From Pomphorhynchus laevis (Eukaryota > Acanthocephala > Palaeacanthocephala > Echinorhynchida > Pomphorhynchidae): DNA of 64,000 bases. A program made the position numbers and the translations under genes. Under the pieces are notes generated by a model. The model saw nothing but the letters and a program-made list of their open reading frames with translations, was not told the DNA's origin and made no database searches. The stretch spans positions 56,463 through 120,462 of the forward strand of contig WNNJ02000799.1 of the NCBI GenBank assembly GCA_012934845.2, written 5' to 3'. Below, in pieces: positions 34,681-46,834 of this stretch. The first letter of the stretch is position 1, and each line of letters begins with the position of its first letter.

Positions 34681-34899
34681 TCTGTTCTATTTATTGAGTC
34701 GAAATTGAATGGGTTTCGAAAAAAGCACGGAACAAATGTTCAGCCAATGCTTAGGTTGGGATGCCCTTATGCCAATTCACAAGCAATCTTGTACTGACAC
34801 ATCCAAGCTCTAACAAAAGATCTAGAGCTTTAACAACCAAATATACGTCCAGCAATATCAAATTTTCCAAATAACCGTTAATTGTAAGTTCATATAATT

Positions 34900-35390
34900 A
34901 GCTAGAAATGATGAATACACAAGACAAAGGCCGTAGGCTGTTTAGTCTGCTCACATAGAAAGATAGACAAACAAAAAAATAAAAAGAGAAAAAAACGAGG
35001 TTAAATTGTTGAAATTATCATTGATCTGACGGGTATGCCATTCGGATAGTTTGCTGATCAAGATGTCGTATCCATTCTAATAATTTTCGTTTGAATTTAT
35101 CAATGTCATGGATAGATTTAAAAAAGTCCGGTAACATGTTCCACACGCTAACAGCTCGATGCGAAAGATGATATATTCGAGGGCACCTTCTATTATATTG
35201 AGTTTTAAGATGCAAACTATGTCCTCGATGACATGCACGATGATTCAAATTTACACAATTTATTGGGTATCCGTCATAACCTTTAACGATCTTATACAAC
35301 GCTACCAAATCTAAATACATTAAACGTGACCGGATATAACACATGCCTCTAGATACAATGTTCTCGCCTAACATGTAATCAGCATGTATG
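34900..35390 (-). pseudogene. 3' end of a jockey/CR1-like LINE (C-terminal tail and 3' UTR)
   Basis: The frame 35374-35018 reads RLMYLDLVALYKIVKGYDG, HRGHSLHLKTQYN and SHRAVSVWNMLPDFFKSI, the typical C-terminal tail after RT in this LINE group. The 3' UTR is short and contains CAGCCTACGGCCTTTGTC, a small stem. The family appears different from C, D and E. Confidence 0.75.
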
Positions 35391-35439
35391 TCACTCCGAC
35401 CAAAACGTAAATGGACACATTTACCTACATTTATTATTA

Positions 35440-36110
35440 CTCCTGTGATAATGACTATAATTCAATGACTATCCATAGATTTACGCATCAAGATGTATAT
35501 CCACTACCACGCCTTGATATGATTATTAAAAACAAAAGCGGCTTATATCAGCTGATTCTCGGAGACGATGAGAAAAGCTTACAAATTTCGAGGCCAACGA
35601 GCAACACTTTTAATTCGTACATGTTCCGCTTGGACCTGCTATGACAATCTTTATTATGATAAAATGTATTTACGGTGTCGATAGCATAAATGTACTCTTT
35701 GTTCTTTTCGCGAAGGATCAAATTCCCATATTATATCTTCTCGAATATATCATGTAGGAATGATATCTATGTTTTTATGTTGACTTATCCCCTTGACTAG
35801 ACAGCATATTCAAGTACTCGATTCTATGTGCAAGGTAATATCAGATTCAGTACGAATTAAAAGTGTTGCTCGTTGGCCTCGAAATCGGTAAGCTTTTCTC
35901 ATCGTCTCCGGGAATCAGCTGAGATAAGCCCCTTTTGTTTTTAATAATCAGATCAAGGCGTGGTAGTGGATATACATCTTGATGCGTAAATCTATTGATA
36001 GTCATTGAATAATCAACAACCAAACGTTTATTTTTCAAATACTCAGCAGCGATTGCCTGCGATCGCAAGTAGAACTGGCTCTGTTCTATCACACAGTCTT
36101 TGAGTGAACA
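35440..36110. mobile_element. Two inverted Ty3/Gypsy reverse-transcriptase fragments (fossil)
   Basis: A plus-strand piece (about 35450-35640) and a minus-strand piece (about 36092-35850) encode nearly the same RT segment, recognisable by TINRFTHQDVYPLPRLD, the Ty3/Gypsy block before the catalytic motifs. They are arranged head to head around a 200-bp spacer and form a long inverted repeat. No LTR, gag or integrase part was seen. Broken, an old fossil. Confidence 0.65.
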
Positions 36111-36469
36111 CGATTTCAGAGCAAATAAATTGAGAACGATCGTGAAAATGCAGGTGAGATTTTGTAACTATTGGTTTCCATGACTTATTCAACGATTAAG
36201 TAAATAAAAACTTATTCAACAATGCAAATTGATATTTAATCTGCAATACTGCAGATTAAACAAGTTAACATTAAACATCGATGACACTGAGATAGCAGTT
36301 TCGACGCGGTGGTCGGCTAAATAAATGGACAAAATTTGGTTTGCAAGCTTTTAATTTACATTTTGGAATGAATATATATAGCGGTATTATTAACATTCGA
36401 TGGCGCTTTACTTACCATATGTTTAGAAGGCTTTATGTTTACTAAATAAAAAAATCGATTTAATGTCCC

Positions 36470-36697
36470 AAAGACCTGCGGCCCATTTCGATTTAAAATT
36501 CCCTCATCTGCACGCACGAAAAAGCACTTGCGCGTAGAATCTGCGACAATTTAAGTAGGCGTAACTTAATCCCACGAGTTTTCCTGTGTTTGTCTAAGGG
36601 CGCTATGTCCATTCATCAATTGGTGAATTGCATCAGTTTTGTCTGGATAACAGTCATCAGCTTGCTGTGGCGGTTTGTCTTGACTTTGCTGCATAAA
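36470..36697 (+). pseudogene. Family C LINE RT fragment
   Basis: CCCAAAGACCTGCGGCCCAT and the following 220 bp closely match 51280-51400 and 52110-52330 (CPKDLRPISI, ALARRI, IQQLVNCI, LAVAVCLDFAA). It stops where the 3' end of a family E1 LINE begins on the other strand (36700), which suggests E1 inserted into it or a junction by deletion. Confidence 0.8.
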
Positions 36698-36699
36698 AA

Positions 36700-37965
36700 A
36701 ATATTTTTACGTGGCAAAGGCGTGCCGTCGCACGCTTATATGACCAAAACAACAAAAATCTAAATCATGTTTCGAGTAGGTGGTACGGAGGTGCATTTGA
36801 ATGCAATAAAGGAGGGAGCGCGGAGAACGTCGAGTAGGAGCTGATTCCAGGCGAGCGAGGCGGCGACGAGGAAGAATCGGAGACCGTAGTTGTTAGGGTA
36901 ATTGGGAACGTATAGTTGGTGGGAATTACGGGAACGCAGTGATAGAGAGTTGGTACGAGTGTCGTCTAAGAAATGGATGTTGATGAATGATAAGGATCCG
37001 ACAGCGATGAGATGAAAAGTTACGAGAAGAAGGTGTAGTTAGATGCCGATGTGGATGGTAGGTTAGAAGAGTTGGGCAAGATATGTGGATGTGTGGTCAA
37101 AGCGACGGAGACGTAGGAGCACTTGAACGGCGGAGTTGATGATACGTTTAGAGTTAGGATGATGGATTTTGGAGAATTTACGAAAAGGCTGAGACATTAA
37201 TCGATTTTAGGGAAAAAAAGCAATGAAAGAAAATACATACAAGAATGCAAGTCGATAAGGGGCGAATACGGCGAATGTCACGGAGAATTAAGTTAGACGA
37301 GCGGCCTAGTCACGGACCAAGGGTTTAAGGAAAATGTGATCATCAAAATGGAAGCCTAAGAAAGTGAGATTGTGCACTATGGAGCCTAAAAGAGTGAGAT
37401 TGTGCACTATACAGGGAAAAAAGATATGTTAGTTAGTCGGGGAGGATCCACAATATTTTAGACTTGTCTGGGTTTAGAAAGAGATGAAGATGGAAGAGAC
37501 GTTTGTAGATAGATGAAAGACAGTTAGAAGCAGAAATGTCCATATCGTGTATGCGATGGGCGGGTGCATGATCATATATGAGGATGCCATCGGCGTATAG
37601 CATGAAATTAAAGGAGTAAGGTTTGATAAACGGAGAGAGCTCCAAGCAGAAGAAAAGCAGGGGGCCTAGGATTGAACCTTGTGGGATTTAGCAGAAAATA
37701 GGGATGGGAGGGGGAGATGATGAATTATAACAGACGAAAAAAGAACGATCGAATAGATATGAGGAAAACCATACTACGGAGGAGTAAGAAAATCCGTATT
37801 CATAACGAGGGCGAGAAAAGAGGATGGTGGTCGACGATGTCGAAGATGGATGAGACGTCGAGGGAGATGAGAACACTATATAGAGCCTTGTCACGATAAA
37901 TGAGTAGATCATTGTAAACTTTCATGCAGCGATTTCTGTGGAGTGATAAGAGCGGAAAGTGATGA
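36700..37965 (-). pseudogene. 5'-truncated family E1 LINE copy
   Basis: Matches the 30.1-kb LINE from its 3' hairpin (GCGTGC-GACG-GCACGC on the minus strand) up through SYRPLF-like RT sequence to about the NHSTEIA block. Readable pieces include ELSPFIKPYSFNFMLYADGI (YADD region, altered to YADG) and SRPRYEYGFSYSSVVWFSSY. Several stops and small indels make it older than the 30.1-kb copy. Confidence 0.85.
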
Positions 37966-37969
37966 TGTC

Positions 37970-39480
37970 ATATATTTTCAATATTAGCATTGATCTAATT
38001 TTGTTAAAATGAAATTAGACACATGTGTTCTCTCTATGTTCGCGAGTTCGCTCTGATCATTAGTAACGGTTTTATCGACATATTATTTTTTTGCTAAAAA
38101 GTTTTATAAATTTAGATTTACTACAAAAATCGATATAAACAGCTGTTTTTATTTATATTTTTGAAATATTTATATTGTTTTGATATCTTATACCAACATC
38201 CTGCAATTTATACACCTGTAATTATTATCGATTTAAATAAATGAATAAAAAATCTTTTTAATCTGAAAGAATTTCCTGACATTAGTGAACATATTGATTT
38301 TAACCCACTTTCCGCTATTTCAAATTAGACTTTTGAATTAAGCTACTTGCACTCGCTTATTTCAAGTGAAAGTAGGCAATTTCCTTTTGCAGAGCATGGC
38401 TCAATCAACGTTATCTTTTCAAAAATGGTTGTTCAAGGACCCAAACATTAACAAATTTGTTTTATTAATGTCAACATTTGAATTACTAAGAAAAGTATAA
38501 CTAAAAATAATTTATAAATTAAAATAATTTTTAAGCGAATATATTCATCATAATAAAAATATAATTTAAATATTCAGAAACGATCAGGCATAATTGAAAG
38601 ACCAAATTATTTTGATATTTCGCTAGTAACTACTAGCATCTTCAGAAATTTGATCTTATCATTAATCTAGTAATAATTTTAAACATTAAAATGGATTAAT
38701 GAATTAATTAATACTAATTATTAGTAAAGTTGATTAATATCGATTAATTAATAAAAATAAATTAATTATTATTGTAAACTATTTAAGATTAATTGTGAAT
38801 TATCATTCATTAACTATTTTCAAACACACACATTCAAACGATAAAAATAAATATTAATTATTTTTATGGATTTAAGCCTACCCATTCTGATCTAAAATAT
38901 TTTAAAATATTCAGTAACGATCAGGTATCATTAAAAGATAAAATTATTTTGATATTTCACAGCATCTTCAGAAATCAGAAAATGGTTCTAATTTCTAAAG
39001 ATGATAGTAGTTACTTGCGAAATATCAAAATAATTTGGTCTTTCAATTTTACCTGATCGTTCCTGAATATTTTAAAATATTTCAGAAAATTTGATGATGC
39101 CATATATTTTCAATTGATCTAATTTTGTTAAAATGAAATTAGACACATGTGTTCTCTCTATGTTTAAATTTATAGTTCGCGAGTTCGCTCTGATCATTAG
39201 TAACGGTCTTATCGACATATTATTTTAACTTTTAAAGCATTTAAAATTTTTAACTTTTAAAGCATTTAAAATGTTTAAATATAGCAAATTTCTCACAAAA
39301 ATGAAATTAGACACATGTGTACTCTCTATGTTTAAATTTATAGTTCGCGAGTTCGCTCTGATCATTAGTAACGGTTTTATCGACATATTATTTTAACTTT
39401 TAAAGCATTTAAAATTTTTAACTTTTAGAGCAATTTAAATTTTTAAATATAGCAAATTTCTCACAAAAATTGTGCTTAAA
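37970..39480. repeat. Three copies of an about 120-180-bp repeat (TGAAATTAGACACATGTGT family)
   Basis: The block AAATTAGACACATGTGT ... CTCTCTATGTT ... GTTCGCGAGTTCGCTCTGAT ... AGTAACGG ... ATCGACATATTATTTT occurs at about 37970-38092, 39090-39235 and 39298-39400. The last two also share TTTTAACTTTTAAAGCATTT and AAATATAGCAAATTTCTC tails. It is non-coding. The first and second copies frame a region containing the hairpin MITE. Confidence 0.85.
38903..39085. mobile_element. Hairpin-type MITE, about 180 bp
   Basis: The element is nearly palindromic over its whole length: from ATATTTTAAAATATTCAG and CGATCAGGTA on the left to the reverse complement on the right, with AAATTATTTTGATATTTC inside each arm. 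A half copy in the same orientation is at 38567-38656, ending CTAGCATCTTCAGAAATTTG. There are no coding parts. The termini do not match a superfamily I can name. Confidence 0.75.
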
Positions 39481-39639
39481 TGCATACATTATACATATAA
39501 TTGGCAAATTGAGATAGATAAATAAAATGTATCTTATTGGCATTCTAAGCACACGACGTTTCCACGAAGTTACAATAATTTTTAAATTTTTGAGTTAGCA
39601 TAATTATTTAAACTATTTAATAAATTTAAACTATTAAGC

Positions 39640-40106
39640 GGAATTTTTTTATGAATTGGTAATAAATAATATACTTTGTATTAGAATAAGGTACACTAGA
39701 TAATCAAATTTCATCAGAGGAAATACGCCATTAGAACGTGTTTGGCCACGCTGCTATGTTGGGTCGAGTGGGCTAAAACCTGATAATATATCAGTACATC
39801 TTGATGATCTCTAATCTTAATTCTAATTTATCGTCTGCTATTTATTAGTCAATTCATAAAAATTGACTTTTATTTTATATTTCAATTTTAAATTTAACTC
39901 AAAATAAGTTATATGAAATTTTATATAAAATCATTAAATTATTAATAAATCCCTTTTCTACCTACTTTTACAATTAATTTCTGTTACAAAATAGAATAAT
40001 AAGATTATAAAATCTTATTTAATTATTTATTAAAATAAATAATTAAATAAATACTCTACGTATTTATTTAAATATGTAGAGTCAATTATCTAGTCTGATT
40101 CATTAT
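39640..40106 (+). repeat. Full-length-looking copy of the dispersed AT-rich repeat
   Basis: Runs from a GGTAATAAATAATATACTTT start, through CAGAGGAAATACGCCATTAG, GCTATGTTGGGTCGAG, TGATGATCTCTAATCTTA, ATTTATTAGTCAATTCAT and a long A/T section to TATGTAGAGTCAATTATCTA. A second copy with both ends is at 42360-42705. The moderately GC segment near the left end (39725-39780) could be an internal promoter of a SINE-like element, but I cannot show tRNA boxes. Confidence 0.75.
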
Positions 40107-40204
40107 TTAATGTATAAAATTTTCTGTTTGATTTTACTTAGTTTAAAATATAAAACACAATTTATTAACAAAAAAAATTTATACAACAGATTTTTCCTGC
40201 CAAC

Positions 40205-40690
40205 CGCCTGTCCGGATGTCGGGTCGTGGAGGCAGTGAACGAACCAAACTACTCTAGACATCACGATCCCGGGCGACATACCAGAGTTATTTTAATAGCC
40301 TAAGGCGGTCTTCGGCCAGTTTCGAGATTTGATCTCTCCACAGGTATCGATGCCTACATCGAGGTCTCTTTACAGACAGTCCGGCATGGGAAACAATCAG
40401 AGGAAGGTCATCCCTAGACATCCTCAGAACGTGTCCGCCCCACCTCAGCTGACTTTCTTCGATGTGGAGAAGCAGCGACTTTACTCCGAGTCCATATTGG
40501 ATGACCGAAATCCTAACCTTATCTCAAAGGTTAAGACCGGCCACACACGAAGGAATTGCAATTATTTAACCGTTGATCGACGAATGTCGAACATATGTTG
40601 CCTGGGCTGCTCCACGAAGAGACTAATTGGCAATAGGTGCCAGTTGTTTTCGGAGGAATTCGACTGGCACCTAGCGGCCCTTGTTTAAAA
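40205..40690 (-). pseudogene. 3' end of an RTE/BovB-like LINE
   Basis: The minus strand reads IEESQLRWGGHVLRMSRDDL, then AGLSVKRPRCRHRYLWRDQI, SKLAEDRL, and ARDRDV-SSLVRSLPPRPD, the characteristic C-terminal tail (RWxGHVxRM ... RGRPRxRWxD) of RTE-like and related LINEs. It ends near 40205 in an A/T-rich 3' part. At least two stops interrupt it. RT is absent. Confidence 0.75.
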
Positions 40691-41150
40691 TATGTATCTC
40701 TTAAATTATTAAAATGATTTTGAAGAAAGTCAATGTCATTGAATATTATAGTAATTCTTAAAATTTCATTATTTAATGTATTATATTTTATATTATATGG
40801 TATGCATGAATGCTCATGCAAAAATATGTTTCTTGTAAATTTAAATATGTCATCTTTACGATATAAATTAATAGTAGTTTTAGTTAATGTTAATTTAATG
40901 TTCATATCTATGTATTTATGTATTTTACTATTTTCTGTTTGATGTTATTTTTATAGTAACTCAGTTTAAAATATGTATCTATTAAATTATTTAAATGATT
41001 TTGAAGAAAGCCAATATCATTACATATTGTTGCAATTCTTAAAATTTCATTATTTAATGTATTATATTTTATATTATATGGTATGCATGAATGCTCATGC
41101 AAAAATATGTTTTTTGTAAATTTAAATGTCATTTTTACTATATAAAATTA
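40684..41150 (-). repeat. Two tandem copies of an about 185-bp sequence with a shared minus-strand frame
   Basis: TTTAAAATATGTATCT through TATGGTATGCATGAATGCTC occurs at 40684-40870 and 40969-41150. On the minus strand both encode TKNIFLHEHSCIPYNIKYNT-like peptides followed by LNNEILRI and FLQNH-NN. This looks like the C-terminal tail of another RT element rather than a host gene; I do not recognise the family. Confidence 0.6.
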
Positions 41151-41224
41151 AATTTATGAATTAATTTGTAAATTAAATTTGTATAATGGATTTAGAAAAA
41201 ATGTGCAACATGTTGCTTGATAAT

Positions 41225-41560
41225 ATCTTAATTCTAATTTATCGTCTGCTATTTATTAGTCAATTCATAAAAATTGACTTTTATTTTATATTTCAATTTT
41301 TAATTTTGACTTGATATAGATATAAATTGTATAAAATCTTATCTAACTATTTATTATTTATCATTATTTTTAATTTACATACAGAAACTTGATAAGATAG
41401 CAGTTAATCCTGATGACCTCTAATTCTTACTCTGAAACATCGTATGTTATTTATTAGTTAATTTATAAAAATGACTTTTATTTTTAATTTCAATTTTAAA
41501 TTTTAATATTATATTAATTAAAAAATCTTGCATAACAATTATTAATAAATGATAATTATT
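41225..41560 (+). repeat. Two adjacent copies of the dispersed AT-rich repeat
   Basis: Copies at about 41225-41390 and 41405-41560 both carry the CTAATTTATCGTCTGCTATT or CTAATTCTTACTCTGAAACA block, TTAGTTAATTTATAAAAATG and the A/T tail. The second restarts at CCTGATGACCTCTAATTC. Confidence 0.75.
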
Positions 41561-41677
41561 TATAATTATTTTATTATAAACAATAACTACAATTATTTAT
41601 AATTATTATTTTATATTTATATTATATAATATAAATATATTTATATTATAATTATTTTTAATTATAATATAAAAATT

Positions 41678-41847
41678 ATAATATTAAATATAACTTTATT
41701 TTTACAGCAATAGTAACAGGCTTTATCAATATGAAATACGACGTTGTAAATCTGAAAGAATTATAATATTAAATATATCTTTATTTTTACAGCAATAGCT
41801 GATACTTTATTAATATGAAATACGACGTTGTAAATCTGAAAGAATTA
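41678..41847. repeat. 85-bp sequence repeated twice in tandem
   Basis: TTATTTTTACAGCAATAG ... AATATGAAATACGACGTTGT ... AATCTGAAAGAATTA occurs twice with a period of 85 bp. The TTTTTACAG looks like a splice acceptor, but no open frame follows. Confidence 0.85.
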
Positions 41848-42359
41848 ACTTTACTTTTTTAGTATTAGACACCAACAGAAAAGTTTAATCTGAGTGTTAT
41901 TCTAATATATCGTATGTTATTAAATAAAATCTTATATAATAATTTATTATTTATCTTTATTTTTTATATATCGTATAAATACATAGACACAGTTATCTGA
42001 TCTGATTTGTTCGACAGATAAGTTATTATTGGCATGTGAATTTTGTTTTTGCAGTAATATAACAACTGTTCAGAAATACTGAAATTATGTATTCTTGATA
42101 CGACATTATTTTTCTGCTAATTTTCAAGCAAGTTTGATCAGTATTTTTATTTCTTATAATACAAATGTATAAATCAACAAGATATTATTAAAATATAAAA
42201 TTTACAATTTATAAATCAACAAAATATAATAATAAATATAATATTAAACTATATATAAGTAAGTATATATCTTATATAAGTAAGTATATATCTTATATAA
42301 TATATATCTTTTATAAGTAAGATCCGACTGTGCGGAATGAAATATATACATCAATATAT

Positions 42360-42705
42360 TGATGAATAATAAATATACTTTGTATCAGAATAAGATACAT
42401 GATAATCAAATTTAATCAGAGGAAATACGTCATTAGCGCGTATTTACCCCGGTGCTATGTTGGGTCGAGAAAAAGCGGTCGAAACCTGATAGCATATCAG
42501 TTCCTCCTTATGACCTCTAATCCTTATTATGATACATCGTATGTTATTTATCATTCAATTGCTATTTATTTTAAATTTAAAATTTTATATAAATAAAAAT
42601 TATATAAAATATTGTATAATTATTTATTATTTTCAATTATTTATCTTTATTTTTAATTTACATAGTATAAAATACGTAGACTCAGTTATCTGATCTGAAT
42701 ATTAA
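42360..42705 (+). repeat. Copy of the dispersed AT-rich repeat with both ends
   Basis: Starts near GATGAATAATAAATATACTT, contains CAGAGGAAATACGTCATTAG and GCTATGTTGGGTCGAG, continues with TATGACCTCTAATCCTTAT and ends ATACGTAGACTCAGTTATCT. It is shorter than the 39640 copy in its A/T section and lies about 300 bp downstream of the PIGW stop. Confidence 0.8.
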
Positions 42706-42992
42706 AATTACCAAAATACACATAAATTACAATAGAATTTGATCGGTTCTATCACTTTCGAATTCGTATTACAGTAGTCAGGAATACCGACTCACATATT
42801 CATTCTCGCAGCATCGCAGCAATTACAGTTTAGTCTCATCTCACATTTTCGTAACTTTTGATTATCAATCAATAAATCGATAATTTCGATGAAGTTATCA
42901 TCAATTGATTTTTAAGACTTTATAATTATAAAACTGTCAGTGCCATCTTAAATGAATTCTCTAACTTTGAATCTTAAATGATTCAAAGTTTT

Positions 42993-44138
42993 CTAAATGC
43001 GCTTAAGTATAAAGCATATCAAATGAGTAATGATCAAGTTGAATCCGCAATATGTACCAAGAAATACAATTGTGTCCAGCACTGTATTGACTCGATTACT
43101 AATTTGGAAAAATAGGTTTAAAAGACCTGTTGTAATATTTGAAATGGCAAAAAGTATAAGCATCATTTTTCTTGGGATTATTATGTATAAATTATCAGTA
43201 GAAATCGATTTAAATTGCCATTGGGTTACCATAAAATAGAATAGGGTTATGAATATAATATGAGCACAGTACGTAATATTACAAAAGCCCCTATCGATTT
43301 CAGATCTTATAACAAACCGAAGAAACATAATAACAACACTAATGCAGACGACTGCTTTGTACGTAAATTCATGCTTACATTCAAGTACATATTTGGTAAT
43401 CAGTGAACAGCAATGGTTAAGGAACACAAATCCAGTAATAGATATAATTCCAGGCCAATTATCCCTTATTATGGTTGGTGCGTAGTTGGAATACTTTGAA
43501 ATGAAGTGTAAAATTAGTACATGTCGAATGGCCGACAATATGGTTGCATTTAATAGGGATAACTTCTTTGCCTCTAGAAACGCAAAGAGATGTGAAAAAT
43601 AAAGTGTAAATGAGGCATTCCAATGCCTACCATATTCTACAATCGCTACTGAATAGTTAACCAAAGGAAGAATCAATAATCGTAAAAGTCCGAAAATTAA
43701 AACATATACACTAGGTCCTCGTCTGCTGTATATTTGATTCTGCGCCGATGAAACGAAAACGAACAAACCGATCCCTATGTCCATTAGACCCATTCCATAC
43801 TTTGAAGCTTTAAGATAACGCTTTGGAAATAGTGGGCAATCAGCTGCAAGAATGCATATCATAGTTAACGAATGCAAGCCATATCTACTAAGGTTTACAA
43901 AACTTTTAAATTTGAATATGTTTGATGTGTGATCGACGCTTGTCCGTTGCTCAAACAGAGAAATGCCAATTAATATACCTGGTATTAATGGAGGATGCAC
44001 AATTAATGATACAATCTGTAAAACAAATAAGAACAGAAATTGCACATAAATGCTTTGCGATACAGAGGCGTGAGAGGCAGCAAATATACACGTGTAGATC
44101 TGCAGACAGGTTTCTAGGAGTGAGCAGCCATCGTTCAT
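42993..44138 (-). CDS. PIGW: PIGW: GPI inositol acyltransferase (GWT1 family), single exon
   Basis: PIG-W adds a fatty acyl chain to inositol of GlcN-PI in the ER, an early step in GPI-anchor synthesis. The 381-aa frame is almost entirely hydrophobic with about 11-13 predicted membrane segments. Family landmarks: an N-terminal NDGCSLLET (compare N-x-N-G-T-T-x-x-E-I), ILAADCPLFPKRY (about residues 96-108), YGMGLMDIGIGLFVF (114-128), VEYGRHWNASFT (167-178), NWPGIIS-TGFVFL (about 228) and SNITTGLLNLF (about 336-346). TAA CAA lies directly before the ATG, so the start is fixed. At 381 aa it is shorter than human PIGW (about 504) or yeast Gwt1 (about 490), mostly through shorter loops. No intron is needed. 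Confidence 0.9.
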   Translation of the reverse strand: MNDGCSLLETCLQIYTCIFAASHASVSQSIYVQFLFLFVLQIVSLIVHPPLIPGILIGISLFEQRTSVDHTSNIFKFKSFVNLSRYGLHSLTMICILAADCPLFPKRYLKASKYGMGLMDIGIGLFVFVSSAQNQIYSRRGPSVYVLIFGLLRLLILPLVNYSVAIVEYGRHWNASFTLYFSHLFAFLEAKKLSLLNATILSAIRHVLILHFISKYSNYAPTIIRDNWPGIISITGFVFLNHCCSLITKYVLECKHEFTYKAVVCISVVIMFLRFVIRSEIDRGFCNITYCAHIIFITLFYFMVTQWQFKSISTDNLYIIIPRKMMLILFAISNITTGLLNLFFQISNRVNTVLDTIVFLGTYCGFNLIITHLICFILKRI

Positions 44139-44199
44139 TTGTTAGCTTTAATTGCGGTATTGATTTTGTTAACGAATTTATCTTTCGTTGAAATTCTAA

Positions 44200-46830
44200 A
44201 GCATTCTGTATAGGTAAATAAAAATATCAAGCTTAATTTACTAAAGTTCGAAGTTCAAAATTATTTGAACAATTTTCTAAATCGTTCACTTAACAAATAT
44301 TTAATATTATCTAATAATATTACATTCGGATCAAAATAAATTGTTTTATTTGACGAAGCATCCCCGAGAATTAAAACTCTAACTTTAATTTCTAACGATT
44401 AACTAATGTATACATTTCAGATTCAAAGGGGCTGCACGAACAGCCGAAATATTTTAATAAAATTCAACAGTTTTAATTATCGAAATTCTTCACCAAAAAA
44501 CTATTAAATATTAATATTATAACATATATAAATTGAGCAACAATATTAAAATTATTGGGTAATAACTAATAGGATTAATTCTCGTTAAAAGTGTCTATTA
44601 ATATAGAAATAATACATTCTGTAAATATTAATATAATATTTGTTAATATTCTCATGTAGGATAATCTTCGAGTAATTATTACCTCCTTTACTGTGAAGAT
44701 GCAATTTCATAATTCGATAAATAAGAGTATTATTAATAATACATGTGTGATAATTTTACTATTATTTATATTTAAACTTTAATCTGTTTTACTATTATAC
44801 AATAAAACAATAAAACACTATTATATTGAACAGTAAAACTTTCAAGGAAATTTCAATCGACTTATATGGATTAAATGGGAAAAATAATTTCAATTGATAA
44901 GTATGATATGTGGAAAATATAACCTAGATAATATTCATTTAATATAATATCATTAAATATAATTTTAATGTAACTTTAATTATATTAGCTATTAAGTTTT
45001 AAGGAAATTTCGATTGACTTATAGGATAAATGGGGAAAAATCGTATTAATTTGTATCCGTTAAAAATAGTTGTAATTATAGTAATTATTATCTTCATTTA
45101 AAATATTAATACATTCATTATCCAAAATATATAAAACAATTAATTTTAAAGCATTAAACAGTTATGTTTGATAGATAGTAACTAAGCAACTACAGTAAAA
45201 TTTAAATTAATAGAGTTAATAAATATAAATTTATAATACATTCGTGTTTACTAAATGAACTCATTCTGAATTCATTTGACAAGCAATTTTAATTGATTCT
45301 CATTTATTCTGTTTAATTCTTTATCAATTAGCAAATATACATAAGTTAATGGTTCGTTCATATTTGTTAATATTAAATATTTTGATTAAAGTTAATTTGT
45401 TATTAAATATATGACGGATACTCCGTATTATATTGCATTCTTTAATTCTATGTCGTGCTTACCTTTCTTTAATCCAATCAAATAGTCGGTCAAAGACCCT
45501 GGTCATTTGTTATTACAGCATAGCGTTAACGACAAGATATAAAGTTATCAAAGCATTAATATACAATATACCTAATTTTCTGAGTTATTGTTTTCTCCAA
45601 AATAAATATTTATCTCTAAAAAGTTTACATTGAGCAAAAATTAATTTATTATTCAAAAAGAATTTTTAAATTAAAAGAAGTTTTTATTGTAATTTTTTAT
45701 TTCATAAAAATAGACTTTTATTTTAAATTTTAAATTTTAACTTTATATAAATGTAAATTATATAAAATCTCTCAAGTAATTATTTATTTTTATAAAATAC
45801 GTAGACTCAGTTATCTGACCTAATTATTCAAAAAGAATTTTCTAAATAAGAATAAATTGATTATTTTGTATTAATTACAGTTAACTTGTAATTTCTTTTT
45901 AGCAATTGTAAATTTTTATCCATAATTACATAGTTATACAAGCAGAGAGGATATTATCATTGCAATAAGTGGATAAATCAAAGTGGATATAAATATCTAA
46001 TAGATTAAATTAAAGTTTTCCATGATAAATTTAATTACATGTATTTATCGATTTTGCAAAAGCGTAACAGACAAGGGTAAAATAAATAGATGATTATATA
46101 TTTTTGTAATTAATAAAGAATCAAAAAGAATTTTTAAAGTAATAAGAAATATTAAAAATTACGTGCTAAACTAACTTGCTAAATTTTGCAAATGCTCAAA
46201 AGTTATTACCTTTAAAATACTCATTACTTTTTTATCAAATTCATTTGCTTGAAAGAACTTTATAAAATTTACTACCTGATCAAGTTAATTCTCACGAATA
46301 ATAGAAAATGTGTCTGTCAAACTGCGAAAAATATCCGGTTTTAATTTGAATGCATCAAATTTGCATTGAATGCATCAAATATATCTCACGTGTAGGAGAA
46401 GATAAGCACAGGAATTTAGGTAAGTAGAAAGATAACGATATTCACTAAGAGTTGGCAGATTGCGATAAGAAGAGAATTACAATGAAGAAGGCGATAAGCT
46501 TTAATTATTGTTTAAACATAATTATAAATAAAACTTAAATAATTAAATAATTATAATATTTTGTATTTTACGAGAAAATGAGAGATTTCTGTGGGAATAT
46601 TTTATTGTTGAGCATTACTGATAAGTTTCCTCACAGCAAAACAATTCTGGCACGCAGATGAGGACAATTTGGTCGGTGGACCTGTGCAAATTTACGAGGA
46701 AATTTACATTCAAATTTTTGTGTGACTCCGACGATCATGATATCGACGATCTTGGTTTATTGAACTAAATGATATTATTTTTAAACAGATTATAGGATAT
46801 TACTGAAAAAACACATTCAAGTATATTATA
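44200..46830. other. AT-rich region upstream of PIGW, no genes seen
   Basis: Open frames here are short and have no family resemblance. At 45690-45830 a partial copy of the dispersed AT-rich repeat ends ATACGTAGACTCAGTTATCT. A PIGW promoter is expected just above 44138 but no specific element was recognised. Confidence 0.5.
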
Positions 46831-46834
46831 CAGG

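Noticed and set aside
39725-39790. tRNA-like gene or tRNA-derived SINE head (GTTGGGTCGAG resembling a B box)
   Set aside because: No A box at the right distance and no cloverleaf could be drawn. Kept only as a possibility under the repeat family.
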